DNA of 64,000 bases from Oceanimonas sp. GK1 (lineage in GTDB: Bacteria; Pseudomonadota; Gammaproteobacteria; Enterobacterales; Aeromonadaceae), in NCBI RefSeq assembly GCF_000243075.1, contig NC_016745.1, forward strand, positions 2,373,001 to 2,437,000, read 5' to 3'. Below, one piece after another: positions 46,052 to 54,645 of this stretch. The translations under genes were made by a program, and so were the position numbers. The notes beneath the pieces were generated by a model, which searched no databases, was not told the DNA's origin, and worked only from the letters and a program-made list of their open reading frames with translations. How positions within the stretch are numbered: position 1 is the stretch's first letter; each line of letters opens with the position of its first letter.

Positions 46052-46822
46052 ATGCTCGATTATCATCCTTCATCCGATCTGCTCAAAGACAAGGTCATTC
46101 TGGTGACCGGCGCCGGAGACGGCATCGGTCGTCAGGCCGCCCTGAGTTACGGTGCTCACGGCGCCACCGTGGTGCTGCTGGGCAAAACGGTCAAGAAACT
46201 GGAAGCCGTGTACGACGAACTGCTGGCCCAGGGCAGCCCGGAGCCGGCCATCATTCCCCTGGATCTGCAGGGTGCCACCAAACAGAACTACCTGGACATG
46301 GCCGCCACCCTGCGCCAGCAGTTCGGCCGCCTGGACGGTGTGCTGTTCAACGCCGGTCATCTCGGCGTGCTGGGCCCCTTTGAAATGATTGGCGAAGACG
46401 AATGGGACAAGGTGATGCAGGTCAACGTCAAGTCCCAGTTCCTGATGACCCAGGCCCTGCTGCCCCTGCTCAAGGACAGCACCCCCGCCGCCATCATCTA
46501 CACCAGCTCCGGGGTGGGCAAACAGGGCCGGGCCTACTGGGGCAGCTATGCCATTTCCAAGTTTGCCACCGAAGGCATGATGCAGGTGCTGGCCGCCGAG
46601 CTGGCCGATACCGGCGTGCGCGCCAACTGCATCAATCCGGGGGCCACCCGCACCCAGATGCGTGCCCGGGCCTACCCGGCCGAAGCACCGTCCAGCCTGC
46701 GTACGCCCGCCGACATCATGGGCCCCTACCTTTATCTGATGGGCCACGACAGCGAGGCGGTCAACGGCCAGTCCATTGACGCCCAGGCCGACCGCATCTC
46801 CGGCCAGACCGCCCAGCGCTGA
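46052..46822 (+). CDS. yciK: short-chain dehydrogenase YciK
   Basis: A 256-residue NAD(P)-dependent oxidoreductase of the SDR family, substrate unknown. Cofactor motif VTGAGDGIG (18-26), structural LFNAGHLG, and the catalytic SSGVGKQGRAYWGSYAISK with Ser, Tyr and Lys in place. Divergent from sohB with a 144-bp gap. Confidence 0.93.
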   Translation: MLDYHPSSDLLKDKVILVTGAGDGIGRQAALSYGAHGATVVLLGKTVKKLEAVYDELLAQGSPEPAIIPLDLQGATKQNYLDMAATLRQQFGRLDGVLFNAGHLGVLGPFEMIGEDEWDKVMQVNVKSQFLMTQALLPLLKDSTPAAIIYTSSGVGKQGRAYWGSYAISKFATEGMMQVLAAELADTGVRANCINPGATRTQMRARAYPAEAPSSLRTPADIMGPYLYLMGHDSEAVNGQSIDAQADRISGQTAQR

Positions 46823-46873
46823 CCGCCGTGCTTACCGCCGTGCTTACCGCCGTGCTGACACCCGTGCTGACAG
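46822..46873 (+). repeat. 12-bp tandem repeat after yciK
   Basis: ACCGCCGTGCTT occurs twice exactly, followed by two variant units (ACCGCCGTGCTG, ACACCCGTGCTG) and a part unit. It lies in the short gap before a LysR gene. Confidence 0.8.
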
Positions 46874-46966
46874 CCGCGGTAAAATCGGCTAAAACTGAAG
46901 CTGACACCAATAACAAGGGGCCGGACCAAGGTCCCGTAACGGCATTGCCAAGGCAGGCATTCATCC

Positions 46967-47866
46967 ATGTATCGTCCCAAAAGCACGGTAGAGCAGTGGC
47001 GCATCTTTCAGGCGGTGGTCGACTTTGGCGGCTACGCCCAGGCGGCGGAAAAACTGAACAAGAGCCAGTCCTCCCTCAACCATGCGGTGGCCAAACTGCA
47101 GCAGGCGCTGGGGCTCGCCCTGCTGGAAGTACGCGGACGCAAGGCCTGCCTCACGCCCCAGGGGGAAGTGTTTCTGCGCCGCTCGCGCAAGCTCACTCAG
47201 GACGTGGAAAGCCTGGAGCGGCTAGCGGATATTCTGTCCAGCGGCTGGGAGCCGGTGCTGCGCATCGTGGTGGAAGCCTCCCTGCCCCGGGCACCGCTGT
47301 ACCAGGCCCTGGCCGAGTTTCGGCCCCGCTCCCGGGGCTGCCGCATTCACCTGGTGGAAACCCAGCCTTCCGGTTGCCAGACGGTGATCAACCAGCAGGC
47401 CGCCAACATGGTGTTTGCCTCCCGCGCCTATCCCAATATGACCTCGCTGCCCCTGGCCACCACCGTCTATGTGCCGGTGTGCGCGCCAGGCCACCCACTG
47501 GCGGCACTGGAGGAAGTGGGCCAGACCGATCTGGAGCAACAGCTGGAGCTGGTGCTGGCCGACGGCAATGAGCAGGAAGAGGGCTGGGCCCGGGCCGAGC
47601 AGCGCTGGATCATCAACCACCTGCACGATGCCCTGTCGCTGTTGCGCCGGGGAGTCGGTTTTGCCTGGCTGCCCCTGGACGTGGTTTCCCCCATGGTCAA
47701 CGATGGCATTCTGGTGCGTCTCAACATGGCCAACCAGGCCCTGCGCAAGCGCTTCACCCATCTGGTGTTGCCCGGCACCACCCCGCCGGGGCCGGCCGCC
47801 AGCCTGCTGCTGAGCCTGATCCGCCAGCACTACGACGAGCACAGCGAACCCGAGAAACTTGCCTGA
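46967..47866 (+). CDS. LysR-family transcriptional regulator
   Basis: A 299-residue LysR protein: helix-turn-helix at about 10-65 (FGGYAQAAEKLNKSQSSLNHAVAKLQ) and a C-terminal effector domain. It is followed in the same direction by the PatB/MalY gene 62 bases later. Target unknown; either yciK or the aminotransferase is possible. Confidence 0.88.
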   Translation: MYRPKSTVEQWRIFQAVVDFGGYAQAAEKLNKSQSSLNHAVAKLQQALGLALLEVRGRKACLTPQGEVFLRRSRKLTQDVESLERLADILSSGWEPVLRIVVEASLPRAPLYQALAEFRPRSRGCRIHLVETQPSGCQTVINQQAANMVFASRAYPNMTSLPLATTVYVPVCAPGHPLAALEEVGQTDLEQQLELVLADGNEQEEGWARAEQRWIINHLHDALSLLRRGVGFAWLPLDVVSPMVNDGILVRLNMANQALRKRFTHLVLPGTTPPGPAASLLLSLIRQHYDEHSEPEKLA

Positions 47867-47928
47867 GCCTTGCCAGCCCGGGCCCGCTTCCTTATGCTCT
47901 TGGGCTCGCAGTTGACAAGGATTCACGC

Positions 47929-49065
47929 ATGTTTGATTTCGACCAGTGGATAGACCGCCGTCCTACCCGCGCCCTCAAGTGGCTGAAATACGAAGGCACC
48001 GACATTCTGCCCATGTGGGTGGCCGACACCGAGTTCAAGGCTCCCCCCGCCGTGATTGACGCCCTGAGCGAACGGGTCGAGCACGGCATTTTCGGCTACA
48101 GCCGCCCTACCCCGGCCCTCACCGAGCTGATTATCGAGCGGATGCGCGAGCGCCATGGCTGGCACATTGAAGCCGACTGGCTGGTCTACATGCCCGGCGT
48201 GGTACCGGCGCTGAACCTGGCCTGCCAGACCTTCAGCGAGCCGGGCAGCCATATTCTGATGCCCAAGCCCATTTACTATCCGTTTCTGCACGCCCCCAGC
48301 TTTCACGGTCGCAAGGCCGCCCATGTGGAAATGGTGGAAAAGGACGGCCGCTGGCTGCTGGACCTCGAATCCCTTGAGCGCCAGGCCAAGGACAGCGAGT
48401 TGCTGCTGTTCTGCAACCCCCACAATCCGGGCGGCACCATCTACACCCGCGAGGAGCTGGAAGCGATTAACGACATCGCCCAGCGCCACAACCTGGTGGT
48501 GTGCTCCGATGAAATTCACTGCGATCTGCTGCTGGATAAGGGCAAGCCCCACCTGCCCTATGCCGCCATTAACGAGGACGCCGCCGATCGCAGTATCATA
48601 CTGATGGCACCGAGTAAAACCTTTAATATCGCCGGCCTGTGCTGCTCCTTTGCGGTGGTGCCCAATCCCGAGCTGCGCACCCGTTTTATTCGCGCCGCCC
48701 GCGGCATCATGGCCGACGTCAACCTGCTCGGCTTTGTGGCCGCCGAAGCCGCCTATGCCGATGGAGAGGAATGGCTGCAGGCCCAGCTCGACTACCTGCG
48801 CCGGAACCGGGACCTGCTGGTAGAGCGGCTGAACGGCGTGCCCGGGGTGCGTGTGCTGTCCCCCGAGGCCACCTACCTCGCCTGGATTGACATCAGCGCC
48901 TTGAAGCTGGACGACCCCATCGGCTTTTTTGAGCAGGCCGGCGTGGGGCTCTCCCCCGGTGGCCAGTTTGGCGGCAGCGATTTCGTCCGGCTGAACTTCG
49001 GCTGCCCCCGGGCCATGCTCGACGAGGCCCTGCACCGCATGATTGCCGCCATCAACAGCCGCTGA
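47929..49065 (+). CDS. patB: PatB/MalY-type aminotransferase / cystathionine beta-lyase
   Basis: A 378-residue fold-type I PLP enzyme of the MalY/PatB group, which cleaves C-S bonds (cystathionine, cysteine conjugates) to pyruvate, ammonia and a thiol. PLP lysine K230 is in LMAPSKTFNIAGL; other marks are FCNPHNPGGTIY and VCSDEIHCDLLL. In E. coli MalY also represses the maltose regulator; that activity cannot be judged here. Confidence 0.9.
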   Translation: MFDFDQWIDRRPTRALKWLKYEGTDILPMWVADTEFKAPPAVIDALSERVEHGIFGYSRPTPALTELIIERMRERHGWHIEADWLVYMPGVVPALNLACQTFSEPGSHILMPKPIYYPFLHAPSFHGRKAAHVEMVEKDGRWLLDLESLERQAKDSELLLFCNPHNPGGTIYTREELEAINDIAQRHNLVVCSDEIHCDLLLDKGKPHLPYAAINEDAADRSIILMAPSKTFNIAGLCCSFAVVPNPELRTRFIRAARGIMADVNLLGFVAAEAAYADGEEWLQAQLDYLRRNRDLLVERLNGVPGVRVLSPEATYLAWIDISALKLDDPIGFFEQAGVGLSPGGQFGGSDFVRLNFGCPRAMLDEALHRMIAAINSR

Positions 49066-49070
49066 CCCTT

Positions 49071-49102
49071 GTGGCCGGCATGCCCCTGCTGCCGGCCACT
49101 TT
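49071..49102 (+). terminator. hairpin after patB
   Basis: Perfect 10-bp stem GTGGCCGGCA / TGCCGGCCAC with a 9-base loop, followed by TTTCC. Probable weak terminator, 6 bases after the stop. Confidence 0.6.
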
Positions 49103-49223
49103 CCTACCAGGTACTCAAAAGACACTATCCCCCCTCGCCTTGCGGAGTCATTTTTTGCTATCTTTGAATGGCTTAGCTAAAAATAACTACGACTGTTGAA
49201 CCTACGGACAAGGAAAAGGAATT

Positions 49224-50207
49224 ATGTCGATCAAAAAAACCATCAGTGGTGCAGCGGCGGTCATGACACTTGGCCTGGGTGCCGGGGTTTCCGGTGCCAT
49301 GGCAGTGGAGCAGAGTTTTATCACCATAGGTACCGGTGGCGTTACCGGTGTCTATTATCCCACCGGCGGCGCCATCTGCCGCCTGGTCAACCAGGGTCGG
49401 GCCGAGCACGGCATTCGCTGCTCGGTGGAAAGCACCGGCGGCTCTCCCTACAACCTGAACTCCCTGCGCTCCGGCGAGCTGGAAGTGGGCATTGCCCAGT
49501 CGGATCTGGAATACCAGGCCCTGAAAGGAGAAGGCAGCTTTGCCGAACAGGGTCCGTTTGAGGATCTGCGTGCCATCTTCGCCCTGCACGGCGAGGCGCT
49601 CACCATAGTGGCGCGCAAGGATGCCAACATCACTACCTTTGAAGATCTCAAGGGCAAGCGGGTCAATATCGGCAACCCCGGCTCCGGCCAGCGCGACACC
49701 ATGGAAGTGCTGATGAAGGCCTATGGCTGGAGCCAGGACGACTTCAGCCTGGTCTCCGAACTGCGCCCGGCAGAGCACGGCCAGGCTCTGTGCGACAACC
49801 GCATCGATGCCTTCGTCTACGTGGTGGGCCACCCTAACGGCTCCATCAAGGAAGCCACCACCGCCTGTGAGGCCAACCTGGTCTCGGTACAGGGCGAAGT
49901 GATCGACAAGCTGATCGCCGACAACGCCTATTACCGTCACATCACCATTCCCGGCGGCGAGTATACTGGCGCCGACGAAGACGTGCATACCTTTGGCGTG
50001 GGCGCCAACCTGGTCACCAGCGCCAAGGTGCCGGAAGCGCAGATCTACCAGCTGACCAAGGCGGTGTTCGACAACTTCGACCAGTTCGTGCGCCTGCATC
50101 CGGCCTTTGCCAGTCTCAAAAAAGAGGAAATGGTCAAGGACGGCCTGAGTGCCCCCCTGCACTCAGGGGCCCTCAAGTATTACAAGGAAGCCGGCCTGGT
50201 AGAGTAA
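49224..50207 (+). CDS. TAXI-family TRAP transporter substrate-binding protein
   Basis: A 327-residue periplasmic binding protein of the TAXI type: Sec signal peptide (about 1-28, cleavage near AMA-VEQ), the family opening FITIGTGGVTGVYYPTGGAICRL, and ESTGGSPYNLNSLRSGELEVGIAQSD. The ligand is unknown; characterised TAXI proteins include glutamate/glutamine binders. AAGGAA precedes the ATG. It is directly upstream of the fused permease. Confidence 0.93.
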   Translation: MSIKKTISGAAAVMTLGLGAGVSGAMAVEQSFITIGTGGVTGVYYPTGGAICRLVNQGRAEHGIRCSVESTGGSPYNLNSLRSGELEVGIAQSDLEYQALKGEGSFAEQGPFEDLRAIFALHGEALTIVARKDANITTFEDLKGKRVNIGNPGSGQRDTMEVLMKAYGWSQDDFSLVSELRPAEHGQALCDNRIDAFVYVVGHPNGSIKEATTACEANLVSVQGEVIDKLIADNAYYRHITIPGGEYTGADEDVHTFGVGANLVTSAKVPEAQIYQLTKAVFDNFDQFVRLHPAFASLKKEEMVKDGLSAPLHSGALKYYKEAGLVE

Positions 50208-50260
50208 CCGGCCCTGCATCGGGGAAGTCCGCTTCCCTCACTGTTTCGGTCAGGAAGTAT

Positions 50261-50293
50261 CCGGGGCGGCAAGCATGACTCTTGCCGCCCCGG
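50261..50293 (+). other. strong intercistronic hairpin in the TRAP operon
   Basis: Perfect 13-bp inverted repeat CCGGGGCGGCAAG / CTTGCCGCCCCGG with a 7-base loop, no T-run. In a binding-protein/permease pair this would protect the upstream message and reduce permease expression. Confidence 0.65.
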
Positions 50294-50329
50294 CTCGCTG
50301 TGTATCCCTGACCTTCGGAGGAAAAGTCC

Positions 50330-52909
50330 ATGTCCCACCCGCCTCAGGACAACACCCAACAAAAGCTGGAAGACATGCTGGCGCAGGCCGACACCGGCGG
50401 CCGGCATCCCACCGGGTTTGGCCACTGGATATTGCTGCTGGTGCCCCTGTGCTGGGCCCTGTTCCAGCTGTGGTATGTCTCCCCTCTGCCCTTTATGTTC
50501 AATTTCGGTATTTTCAACGATACCGAAGCCCGCTCCATTCACCTGGCGTTCGCGGTGTTTCTGTCGTTTACCGCCTTTCCCGCGCTCAAGCATTCGCCCC
50601 GGGACCGCATTCCCTGGCACGACTGGGCCCTGGCCCTGGCCGGCGCCTTTTGTGCCGCTTACCTGTTTCTGTTCTACCGGGAGCTGGCCGGTCGGCCGGG
50701 CCTGCCCATCATGCAGGATCTGGTGGTGGCCTGCGCCGGCATGCTGCTGCTGCTGGAGGCCACCCGCCGGGCCCTGGGGCCGCCGCTGATGGTGGTGGCC
50801 GCGCTCTTTTTGTTCTACACCTTTGCCGGCCCCTGGATGCCGGAGGTGATCGCTCACCGAGGCGCCAGCCTGGCCCGCACCGTCACCCACCAGTGGCTGA
50901 CCACCGAAGGGGTATTCGGGGTGGCGCTGGGGGTGTCTACCTCTTTCGTGTTCATGTTCGTGCTGTTCGGCTCCCTGCTGGAGCGGGCCGGGGCCGGTAA
51001 CTATTTCATCAAGCTGGCGTTTTCCCTGCTCGGCCACCTGCGTGGCGGCCCGGCCAAGGCGGCGGTGGTGTCGTCGGGGCTGTCGGGGCTGGTGTCCGGC
51101 TCCTCCATCGCCAACGTGGTCACTACCGGCACCTTTACCATACCGCTGATGAAACGGGTCGGTTTTCCCGCCACCAAGGCCGGTGCCGTGGAAGTGGCCG
51201 CTTCCACCAACGGCCAGTTGACCCCGCCGATCATGGGCGCCGCCGCCTTCCTGATGGTGGAATACGTGGGCATTTCCTATATCGAGGTGATCAAGGCGGC
51301 CATACTGCCGGCGCTGATCTCCTACGCCGCCCTGATTTACATCGTGCACCTGGAAGCGGTCAAGGCCGGCATGCAGCCCCTTCAGCAACGCCGCCATCAG
51401 ACCCTGGCCCAGCGCCTGCTCGGTTTTCTGACCATGGCGATTGGACTGATGGTGATCACCGCCGTCATCTATTACGGCATCGGCTGGACCAAGACCCTGT
51501 TTGGCCCGCTCGCCACCTGGGTACTCAGTGCCCTGGCGCTGATCATTTACCTGGCGCTGGTGGCCTGGTCCGCCCGGCTGCCGGACTTGGCCATGGATGA
51601 CCCGGACAACCCGGACATTCACATGCCCGAGCCCGGCCCCACCTTCAAGTCGGGCATGTACTACCTGCTGCCCATCGTGGTGCTGGTATGGTGCCTAACC
51701 GTGGAGCGGCTGTCGCCGGGCCTGTCCGCCTTCTGGGCCACCCTGTTCATGATGTTTATCGTGGTCACCCACAAGCCGCTCAAGGCCCTGTTCCGCAAGC
51801 AGCCATCCGAGGGCATGCTGACGGAAGGCGCCTTTGATCTTTTTATGGGACTGGTGACCGGGGCGCGCAACATGATTGGCATCGGGGTGGCCACCGCCGC
51901 GGCCGGCATCGTGGTGGGCACGGTCACCCTCACCGGCATCGGCCTGGTGATGACCGAGTTCGTGGAATTCATCTCCGGCGGCAGTCTGCTGTTGATGCTG
52001 ATTTTTACCGCCGTCATCAGCCTGCTGCTGGGCATGGGCCTGCCCACCACCGCCAACTATATAGTGGTGTCCACCCTGATGGCGCCGGTGATCGTCAACC
52101 TGGGGGCCCAGCACGGGCTTATCGTACCGTTGATCGCCGTGCACCTGTTTGTGTTCTATTTCGGCATACTGGCGGACGACACGCCACCGGTGGGGCTCGC
52201 CGCCTTTGCCGCCGCCGCCATTGCCAAGGCCGATCCGATCAAAACCGGTATTCAGGGGTTTACCTACGACATTCGCACCGCCATTCTGCCCTTTATGTTC
52301 ATTTTCAACACCCAGTTGCTGTTGCTGGGCATTGAAAGCTGGGGCGGACTGCTGCTGACCATCCTTAGCGCCCTCGGGGCCATGTTGCTGTTTGCCGCCG
52401 CCACCCAGGGGTTCTGGCTGGTCAAAAGCCGCTGGTGGGAGACACTGGCGCTGCTGCTGGTGGCCTTTACCCTGTTCCGGCCCGGTTTTTTCTGGGACAA
52501 ATTGTTCCCGCCCATGGCGCAGTACGACGCCAGCCAGTGGGAGCAAGTGGTGGAGAGCCTGCCCGCCAGCGAGTCGATCATTCTGCAGCTGGGCGGCAAC
52601 AATCTGTTTGGTGAGCCGGTGAGCAAAATCGTCAAGCTGAACTTTGATGCCAGCCGGCAAAGTGCGGCCGACCGCCTGGCCAGCACCGGCATCAGCAGCC
52701 TGCGCAGCGACGGCGACAAGGTGATCATCGACATGGTGGACTTCGGCAGCCAGGCCGAACGCCTGGGCGTGGATTTCGATCTGGAGATCAAAGCCCTGCA
52801 ACGGCCCTCGGACCGCCCCGACAAGGAATGGATGTTTATTCCGGCCCTGGCCCTGACCGGGCTGGTGGCCTGGCTACAGCGCCGGCGCCGTCAGGCGCAG
52901 ACAACATAA
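50330..52909 (+). CDS. TRAP transporter fused permease (DctQM type)
   Basis: An 859-residue inner-membrane protein with a 4-helix DctQ-like N-terminal part fused to a 12-helix DctM-like part, the form that goes with TAXI binding proteins. Family motifs include SGSSIANVVTTGTFTIPLMK and NGQLTPPIMGAAAFLMVEY. It ends in a soluble C-terminal extension (about 730-835) plus one helix and a basic tail. GGAGG precedes the ATG. Would use an ion gradient for substrate uptake. Confidence 0.95.
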   Translation: MSHPPQDNTQQKLEDMLAQADTGGRHPTGFGHWILLLVPLCWALFQLWYVSPLPFMFNFGIFNDTEARSIHLAFAVFLSFTAFPALKHSPRDRIPWHDWALALAGAFCAAYLFLFYRELAGRPGLPIMQDLVVACAGMLLLLEATRRALGPPLMVVAALFLFYTFAGPWMPEVIAHRGASLARTVTHQWLTTEGVFGVALGVSTSFVFMFVLFGSLLERAGAGNYFIKLAFSLLGHLRGGPAKAAVVSSGLSGLVSGSSIANVVTTGTFTIPLMKRVGFPATKAGAVEVAASTNGQLTPPIMGAAAFLMVEYVGISYIEVIKAAILPALISYAALIYIVHLEAVKAGMQPLQQRRHQTLAQRLLGFLTMAIGLMVITAVIYYGIGWTKTLFGPLATWVLSALALIIYLALVAWSARLPDLAMDDPDNPDIHMPEPGPTFKSGMYYLLPIVVLVWCLTVERLSPGLSAFWATLFMMFIVVTHKPLKALFRKQPSEGMLTEGAFDLFMGLVTGARNMIGIGVATAAAGIVVGTVTLTGIGLVMTEFVEFISGGSLLLMLIFTAVISLLLGMGLPTTANYIVVSTLMAPVIVNLGAQHGLIVPLIAVHLFVFYFGILADDTPPVGLAAFAAAAIAKADPIKTGIQGFTYDIRTAILPFMFIFNTQLLLLGIESWGGLLLTILSALGAMLLFAAATQGFWLVKSRWWETLALLLVAFTLFRPGFFWDKLFPPMAQYDASQWEQVVESLPASESIILQLGGNNLFGEPVSKIVKLNFDASRQSAADRLASTGISSLRSDGDKVIIDMVDFGSQAERLGVDFDLEIKALQRPSDRPDKEWMFIPALALTGLVAWLQRRRRQAQTT

Positions 52910-52916
52910 CGACCAC

Positions 52917-52944
52917 GCCGGCCATGATGGCCGGCGTTTTTTAT
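52917..52944 (+). terminator. terminator of the TRAP operon
   Basis: Perfect 9-bp stem ACGCCGGCC / GGCCGGCGT with loop ATGAT, followed by TTTTTT. Confidence 0.88.
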
Positions 52945-53246
52945 TACACGGGGCCGTGATCTAGGGCGGTCAGTGGCCCGTTAACGGCAAACACCTTGCT
53001 GCGGATCCCGGTCACCCCCGCACTCTCGAGGCGGGCGCTGTGTTTTTCCAGATAGCGGCGAGCCCGGGTTTCATCCTCAAATAAATAAATGCCGCCCGCT
53101 TCATTGGTGTCGGCATTTTCAGTCCAGATTTTCCAGAGCAAGCCCGGCTCTTCGGCGATGGACTGGGCCAGCCTGGCCATGGCCTGGGCCATCTCTTCGC
53201 CAAAGGGGCCGCTGAAGGGAAAATCGATCTGCAGTATGGTTTTCAT
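52944..53246 (-). CDS. ydhR: YdhR-family putative monooxygenase
   Basis: A 100-residue ferredoxin-fold protein of the YdhR family (E. coli YdhR 101 residues), related to antibiotic-type monooxygenases; enzyme activity is unproven. Seen are QIDFPFSGPFGEEM near the start and EAGGIYLFEDETRARRYLEKH. The ATG at 53246 has GAGGTGA upstream; the frame is open 9 codons further. Confidence 0.9.
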   Translation of the reverse strand: MKTILQIDFPFSGPFGEEMAQAMARLAQSIAEEPGLLWKIWTENADTNEAGGIYLFEDETRARRYLEKHSARLESAGVTGIRSKVFAVNGPLTALDHGPV

Positions 53247-53330
53247 TCCGGTCACCTCGGTATAAATAAGCAAAGCCTGAATTTAAACCAGGTCGACGGA
53301 AACGGCCATACTTCCCTGCCGCTCAAATAC

Positions 53331-53360
53331 AAAAAGCCCGGGCAAAAACCCGGGCTTTTT
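53331..53360 (-). terminator. terminator of tRNA-Ser
   Basis: Perfect 12-bp inverted repeat AAAAAGCCCGGG / CCCGGGCTTTTT with loop CAAAAA, 8 bases after the tRNA 3' end on the minus strand. Confidence 0.85.
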
Positions 53361-53367
53361 GTTGGTC

Positions 53368-53458
53368 TGGCGGAGGAGGTGGGATTTGAACCCACGGTGG
53401 GCTATTAACCCACGCCGGTTTTCAAGACCGGTGCATTCAACCACTCTGCCACCCCTCC
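53368..53458 (-). tRNA. tRNA-Ser (UGA)
   Basis: 91 bases including encoded CCA, with the long variable arm of a class II tRNA, acceptor GGAGGGG, anticodon TGA in the CTTGAAAAC loop and T-loop GTTCAAA. Confidence 0.96.
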
Positions 53459-53510
53459 TGACCCGGCGAATCATACTGTCCCCGGCCTTGTGCTGTAAAG
53501 GGGCATGGGC

Positions 53511-53711
53511 TCAATTGCTTTTCAAATCATCACTTTGCGCATTTTTTGACGGTTCGTCCCGTGGCGGCTTGAGAAAATAGTCCCGCAGGAACTGTTCATC
53601 CAGTGGGGACAGATCGAAATGCCGGCTGGCGTCGGCAATGGCTTCCCGGTTGATATGCGGTTGCTCCGTCAGCCAGGCCAGCGCCTTGCGCAGGGATTCG
53701 TGCTCCCTCAT
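53511..53711 (-). CDS. small hypothetical protein, 66 residues
   Basis: Reads MREHESLRKALAWLTEQ... with GGAGGGG just before the ATG. Mostly helical, soluble, no cysteine or export signal; the tail is charged. It contains HINREAIADASRHFDLSPLDEQFL, which looks like a small helical domain. No family recognised. Confidence 0.6.
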   Translation of the reverse strand: MREHESLRKALAWLTEQPHINREAIADASRHFDLSPLDEQFLRDYFLKPPRDEPSKNAQSDDLKSN

Positions 53712-53843
53712 ACCCCCTCCTTCGCATAAGTTATGCCCATTTTTCATCAGGGATGACTTTTATTTTATATGCATTATAAATACACTTTAACCGCTCGCTT
53801 TATAAGCATAGATAATAAAAAATCCCATACCAACGAGGTCTCG

Positions 53844-54392
53844 ATGCACTTTAAACACCGTCTCCGCGCTGCCAGTCTCGCCGGCCTAGCCGGCTTTGTA
53901 GCCGTTATCTGTCTGAGTTACCTGAAGGACTGGACCCATTTCATGGTGCTGAGTGCCCCCATGGGCGCCACCCTGGTGTTGCTGTTGCTGTTACCCTCGG
54001 CGCCCTTGTCTCGCCCCAAGAACGTGATCCTGGGGCACCTGCTGACCACCTGCCTGACGGTGGCGGGGCTGGCACTGTTTCCCGACCCCGTGCTGGGGCT
54101 GGGTCTGTGTTTTGGTCTCAGCCTGACCCTGATGGTGCTGACCGACACCCTGCATCCGCCCGCCGGTGCCAATCCCATTCTGATTTATCTGTCGGCAGCC
54201 CAGCTGGATCCCCTCGACTTTATTCTGCCCACCCTGGCCGGCACCCTCTTTATGGTGGGCTTTGCCAGCGCCTATCATTATATCTTTACCCACAGACGCT
54301 ATCCGTTTGGTCCCAAGGCAAGCCAGTCCAAGGAACACCAGGACGCCCCCGCGCCCTCTCGGACGGCAAACAGCAGTACCCTCGCCGACTGA
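53844..54392 (+). CDS. HPP-family membrane protein
   Basis: A 182-residue protein with four membrane helices and the family signature LHPPAGANPIL (about 103-113). Some HPP proteins move nitrite across membranes; function is otherwise little known. That would fit a strain with nap, but there is no direct link here. The ATG at 53844 has GAGG upstream; the frame opens 25 codons earlier without similarity. Confidence 0.87.
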   Translation: MHFKHRLRAASLAGLAGFVAVICLSYLKDWTHFMVLSAPMGATLVLLLLLPSAPLSRPKNVILGHLLTTCLTVAGLALFPDPVLGLGLCFGLSLTLMVLTDTLHPPAGANPILIYLSAAQLDPLDFILPTLAGTLFMVGFASAYHYIFTHRRYPFGPKASQSKEHQDAPAPSRTANSSTLAD

Positions 54393-54398
54393 CCGACA

Positions 54399-54422
54399 AG
54401 GAGCTGAAAAGCTCCTTTTTTA
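54399..54422 (+). terminator. terminator of the HPP gene
   Basis: Stem AAGGAGCT / AGCTCCTT with loop GAAA, then TTTTT. Confidence 0.82.
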
Positions 54423-54517
54423 TTGCCGAGCTCTCCTGATCACGCCGGCCTTCCCTCCCTGGACACCCACAAACTAATTCCATAAAAAGAATCTTCATAT
54501 GAAGAATATACCGAAAT

Positions 54518-54582
54518 TTATGATCCCGATCACAACAAGGGGCGCAACGCATATGTAACATTCCTGTGCCGCAAATGTTACA
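54518..54582 (+). promoter_or_regulatory. CRP-like site and long dyad upstream of the first Tsx gene
   Basis: TATGA-TCCCGA-TCACA (54519-54534) is one base from the CRP consensus core. Downstream is a perfect 9-bp dyad TGTAACATT-N11-AATGTTACA (54554-54582), not recognised. A 12-bp palindrome CTTCATATGAAG lies at 54493-54504. Confidence 0.5.
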
Positions 54583-54645
54583 CGCAGTGGCAATCTTTTG
54601 TTTTCACTTACCACTCAAAATGCATACAAAGAACAGGGAGTCATA

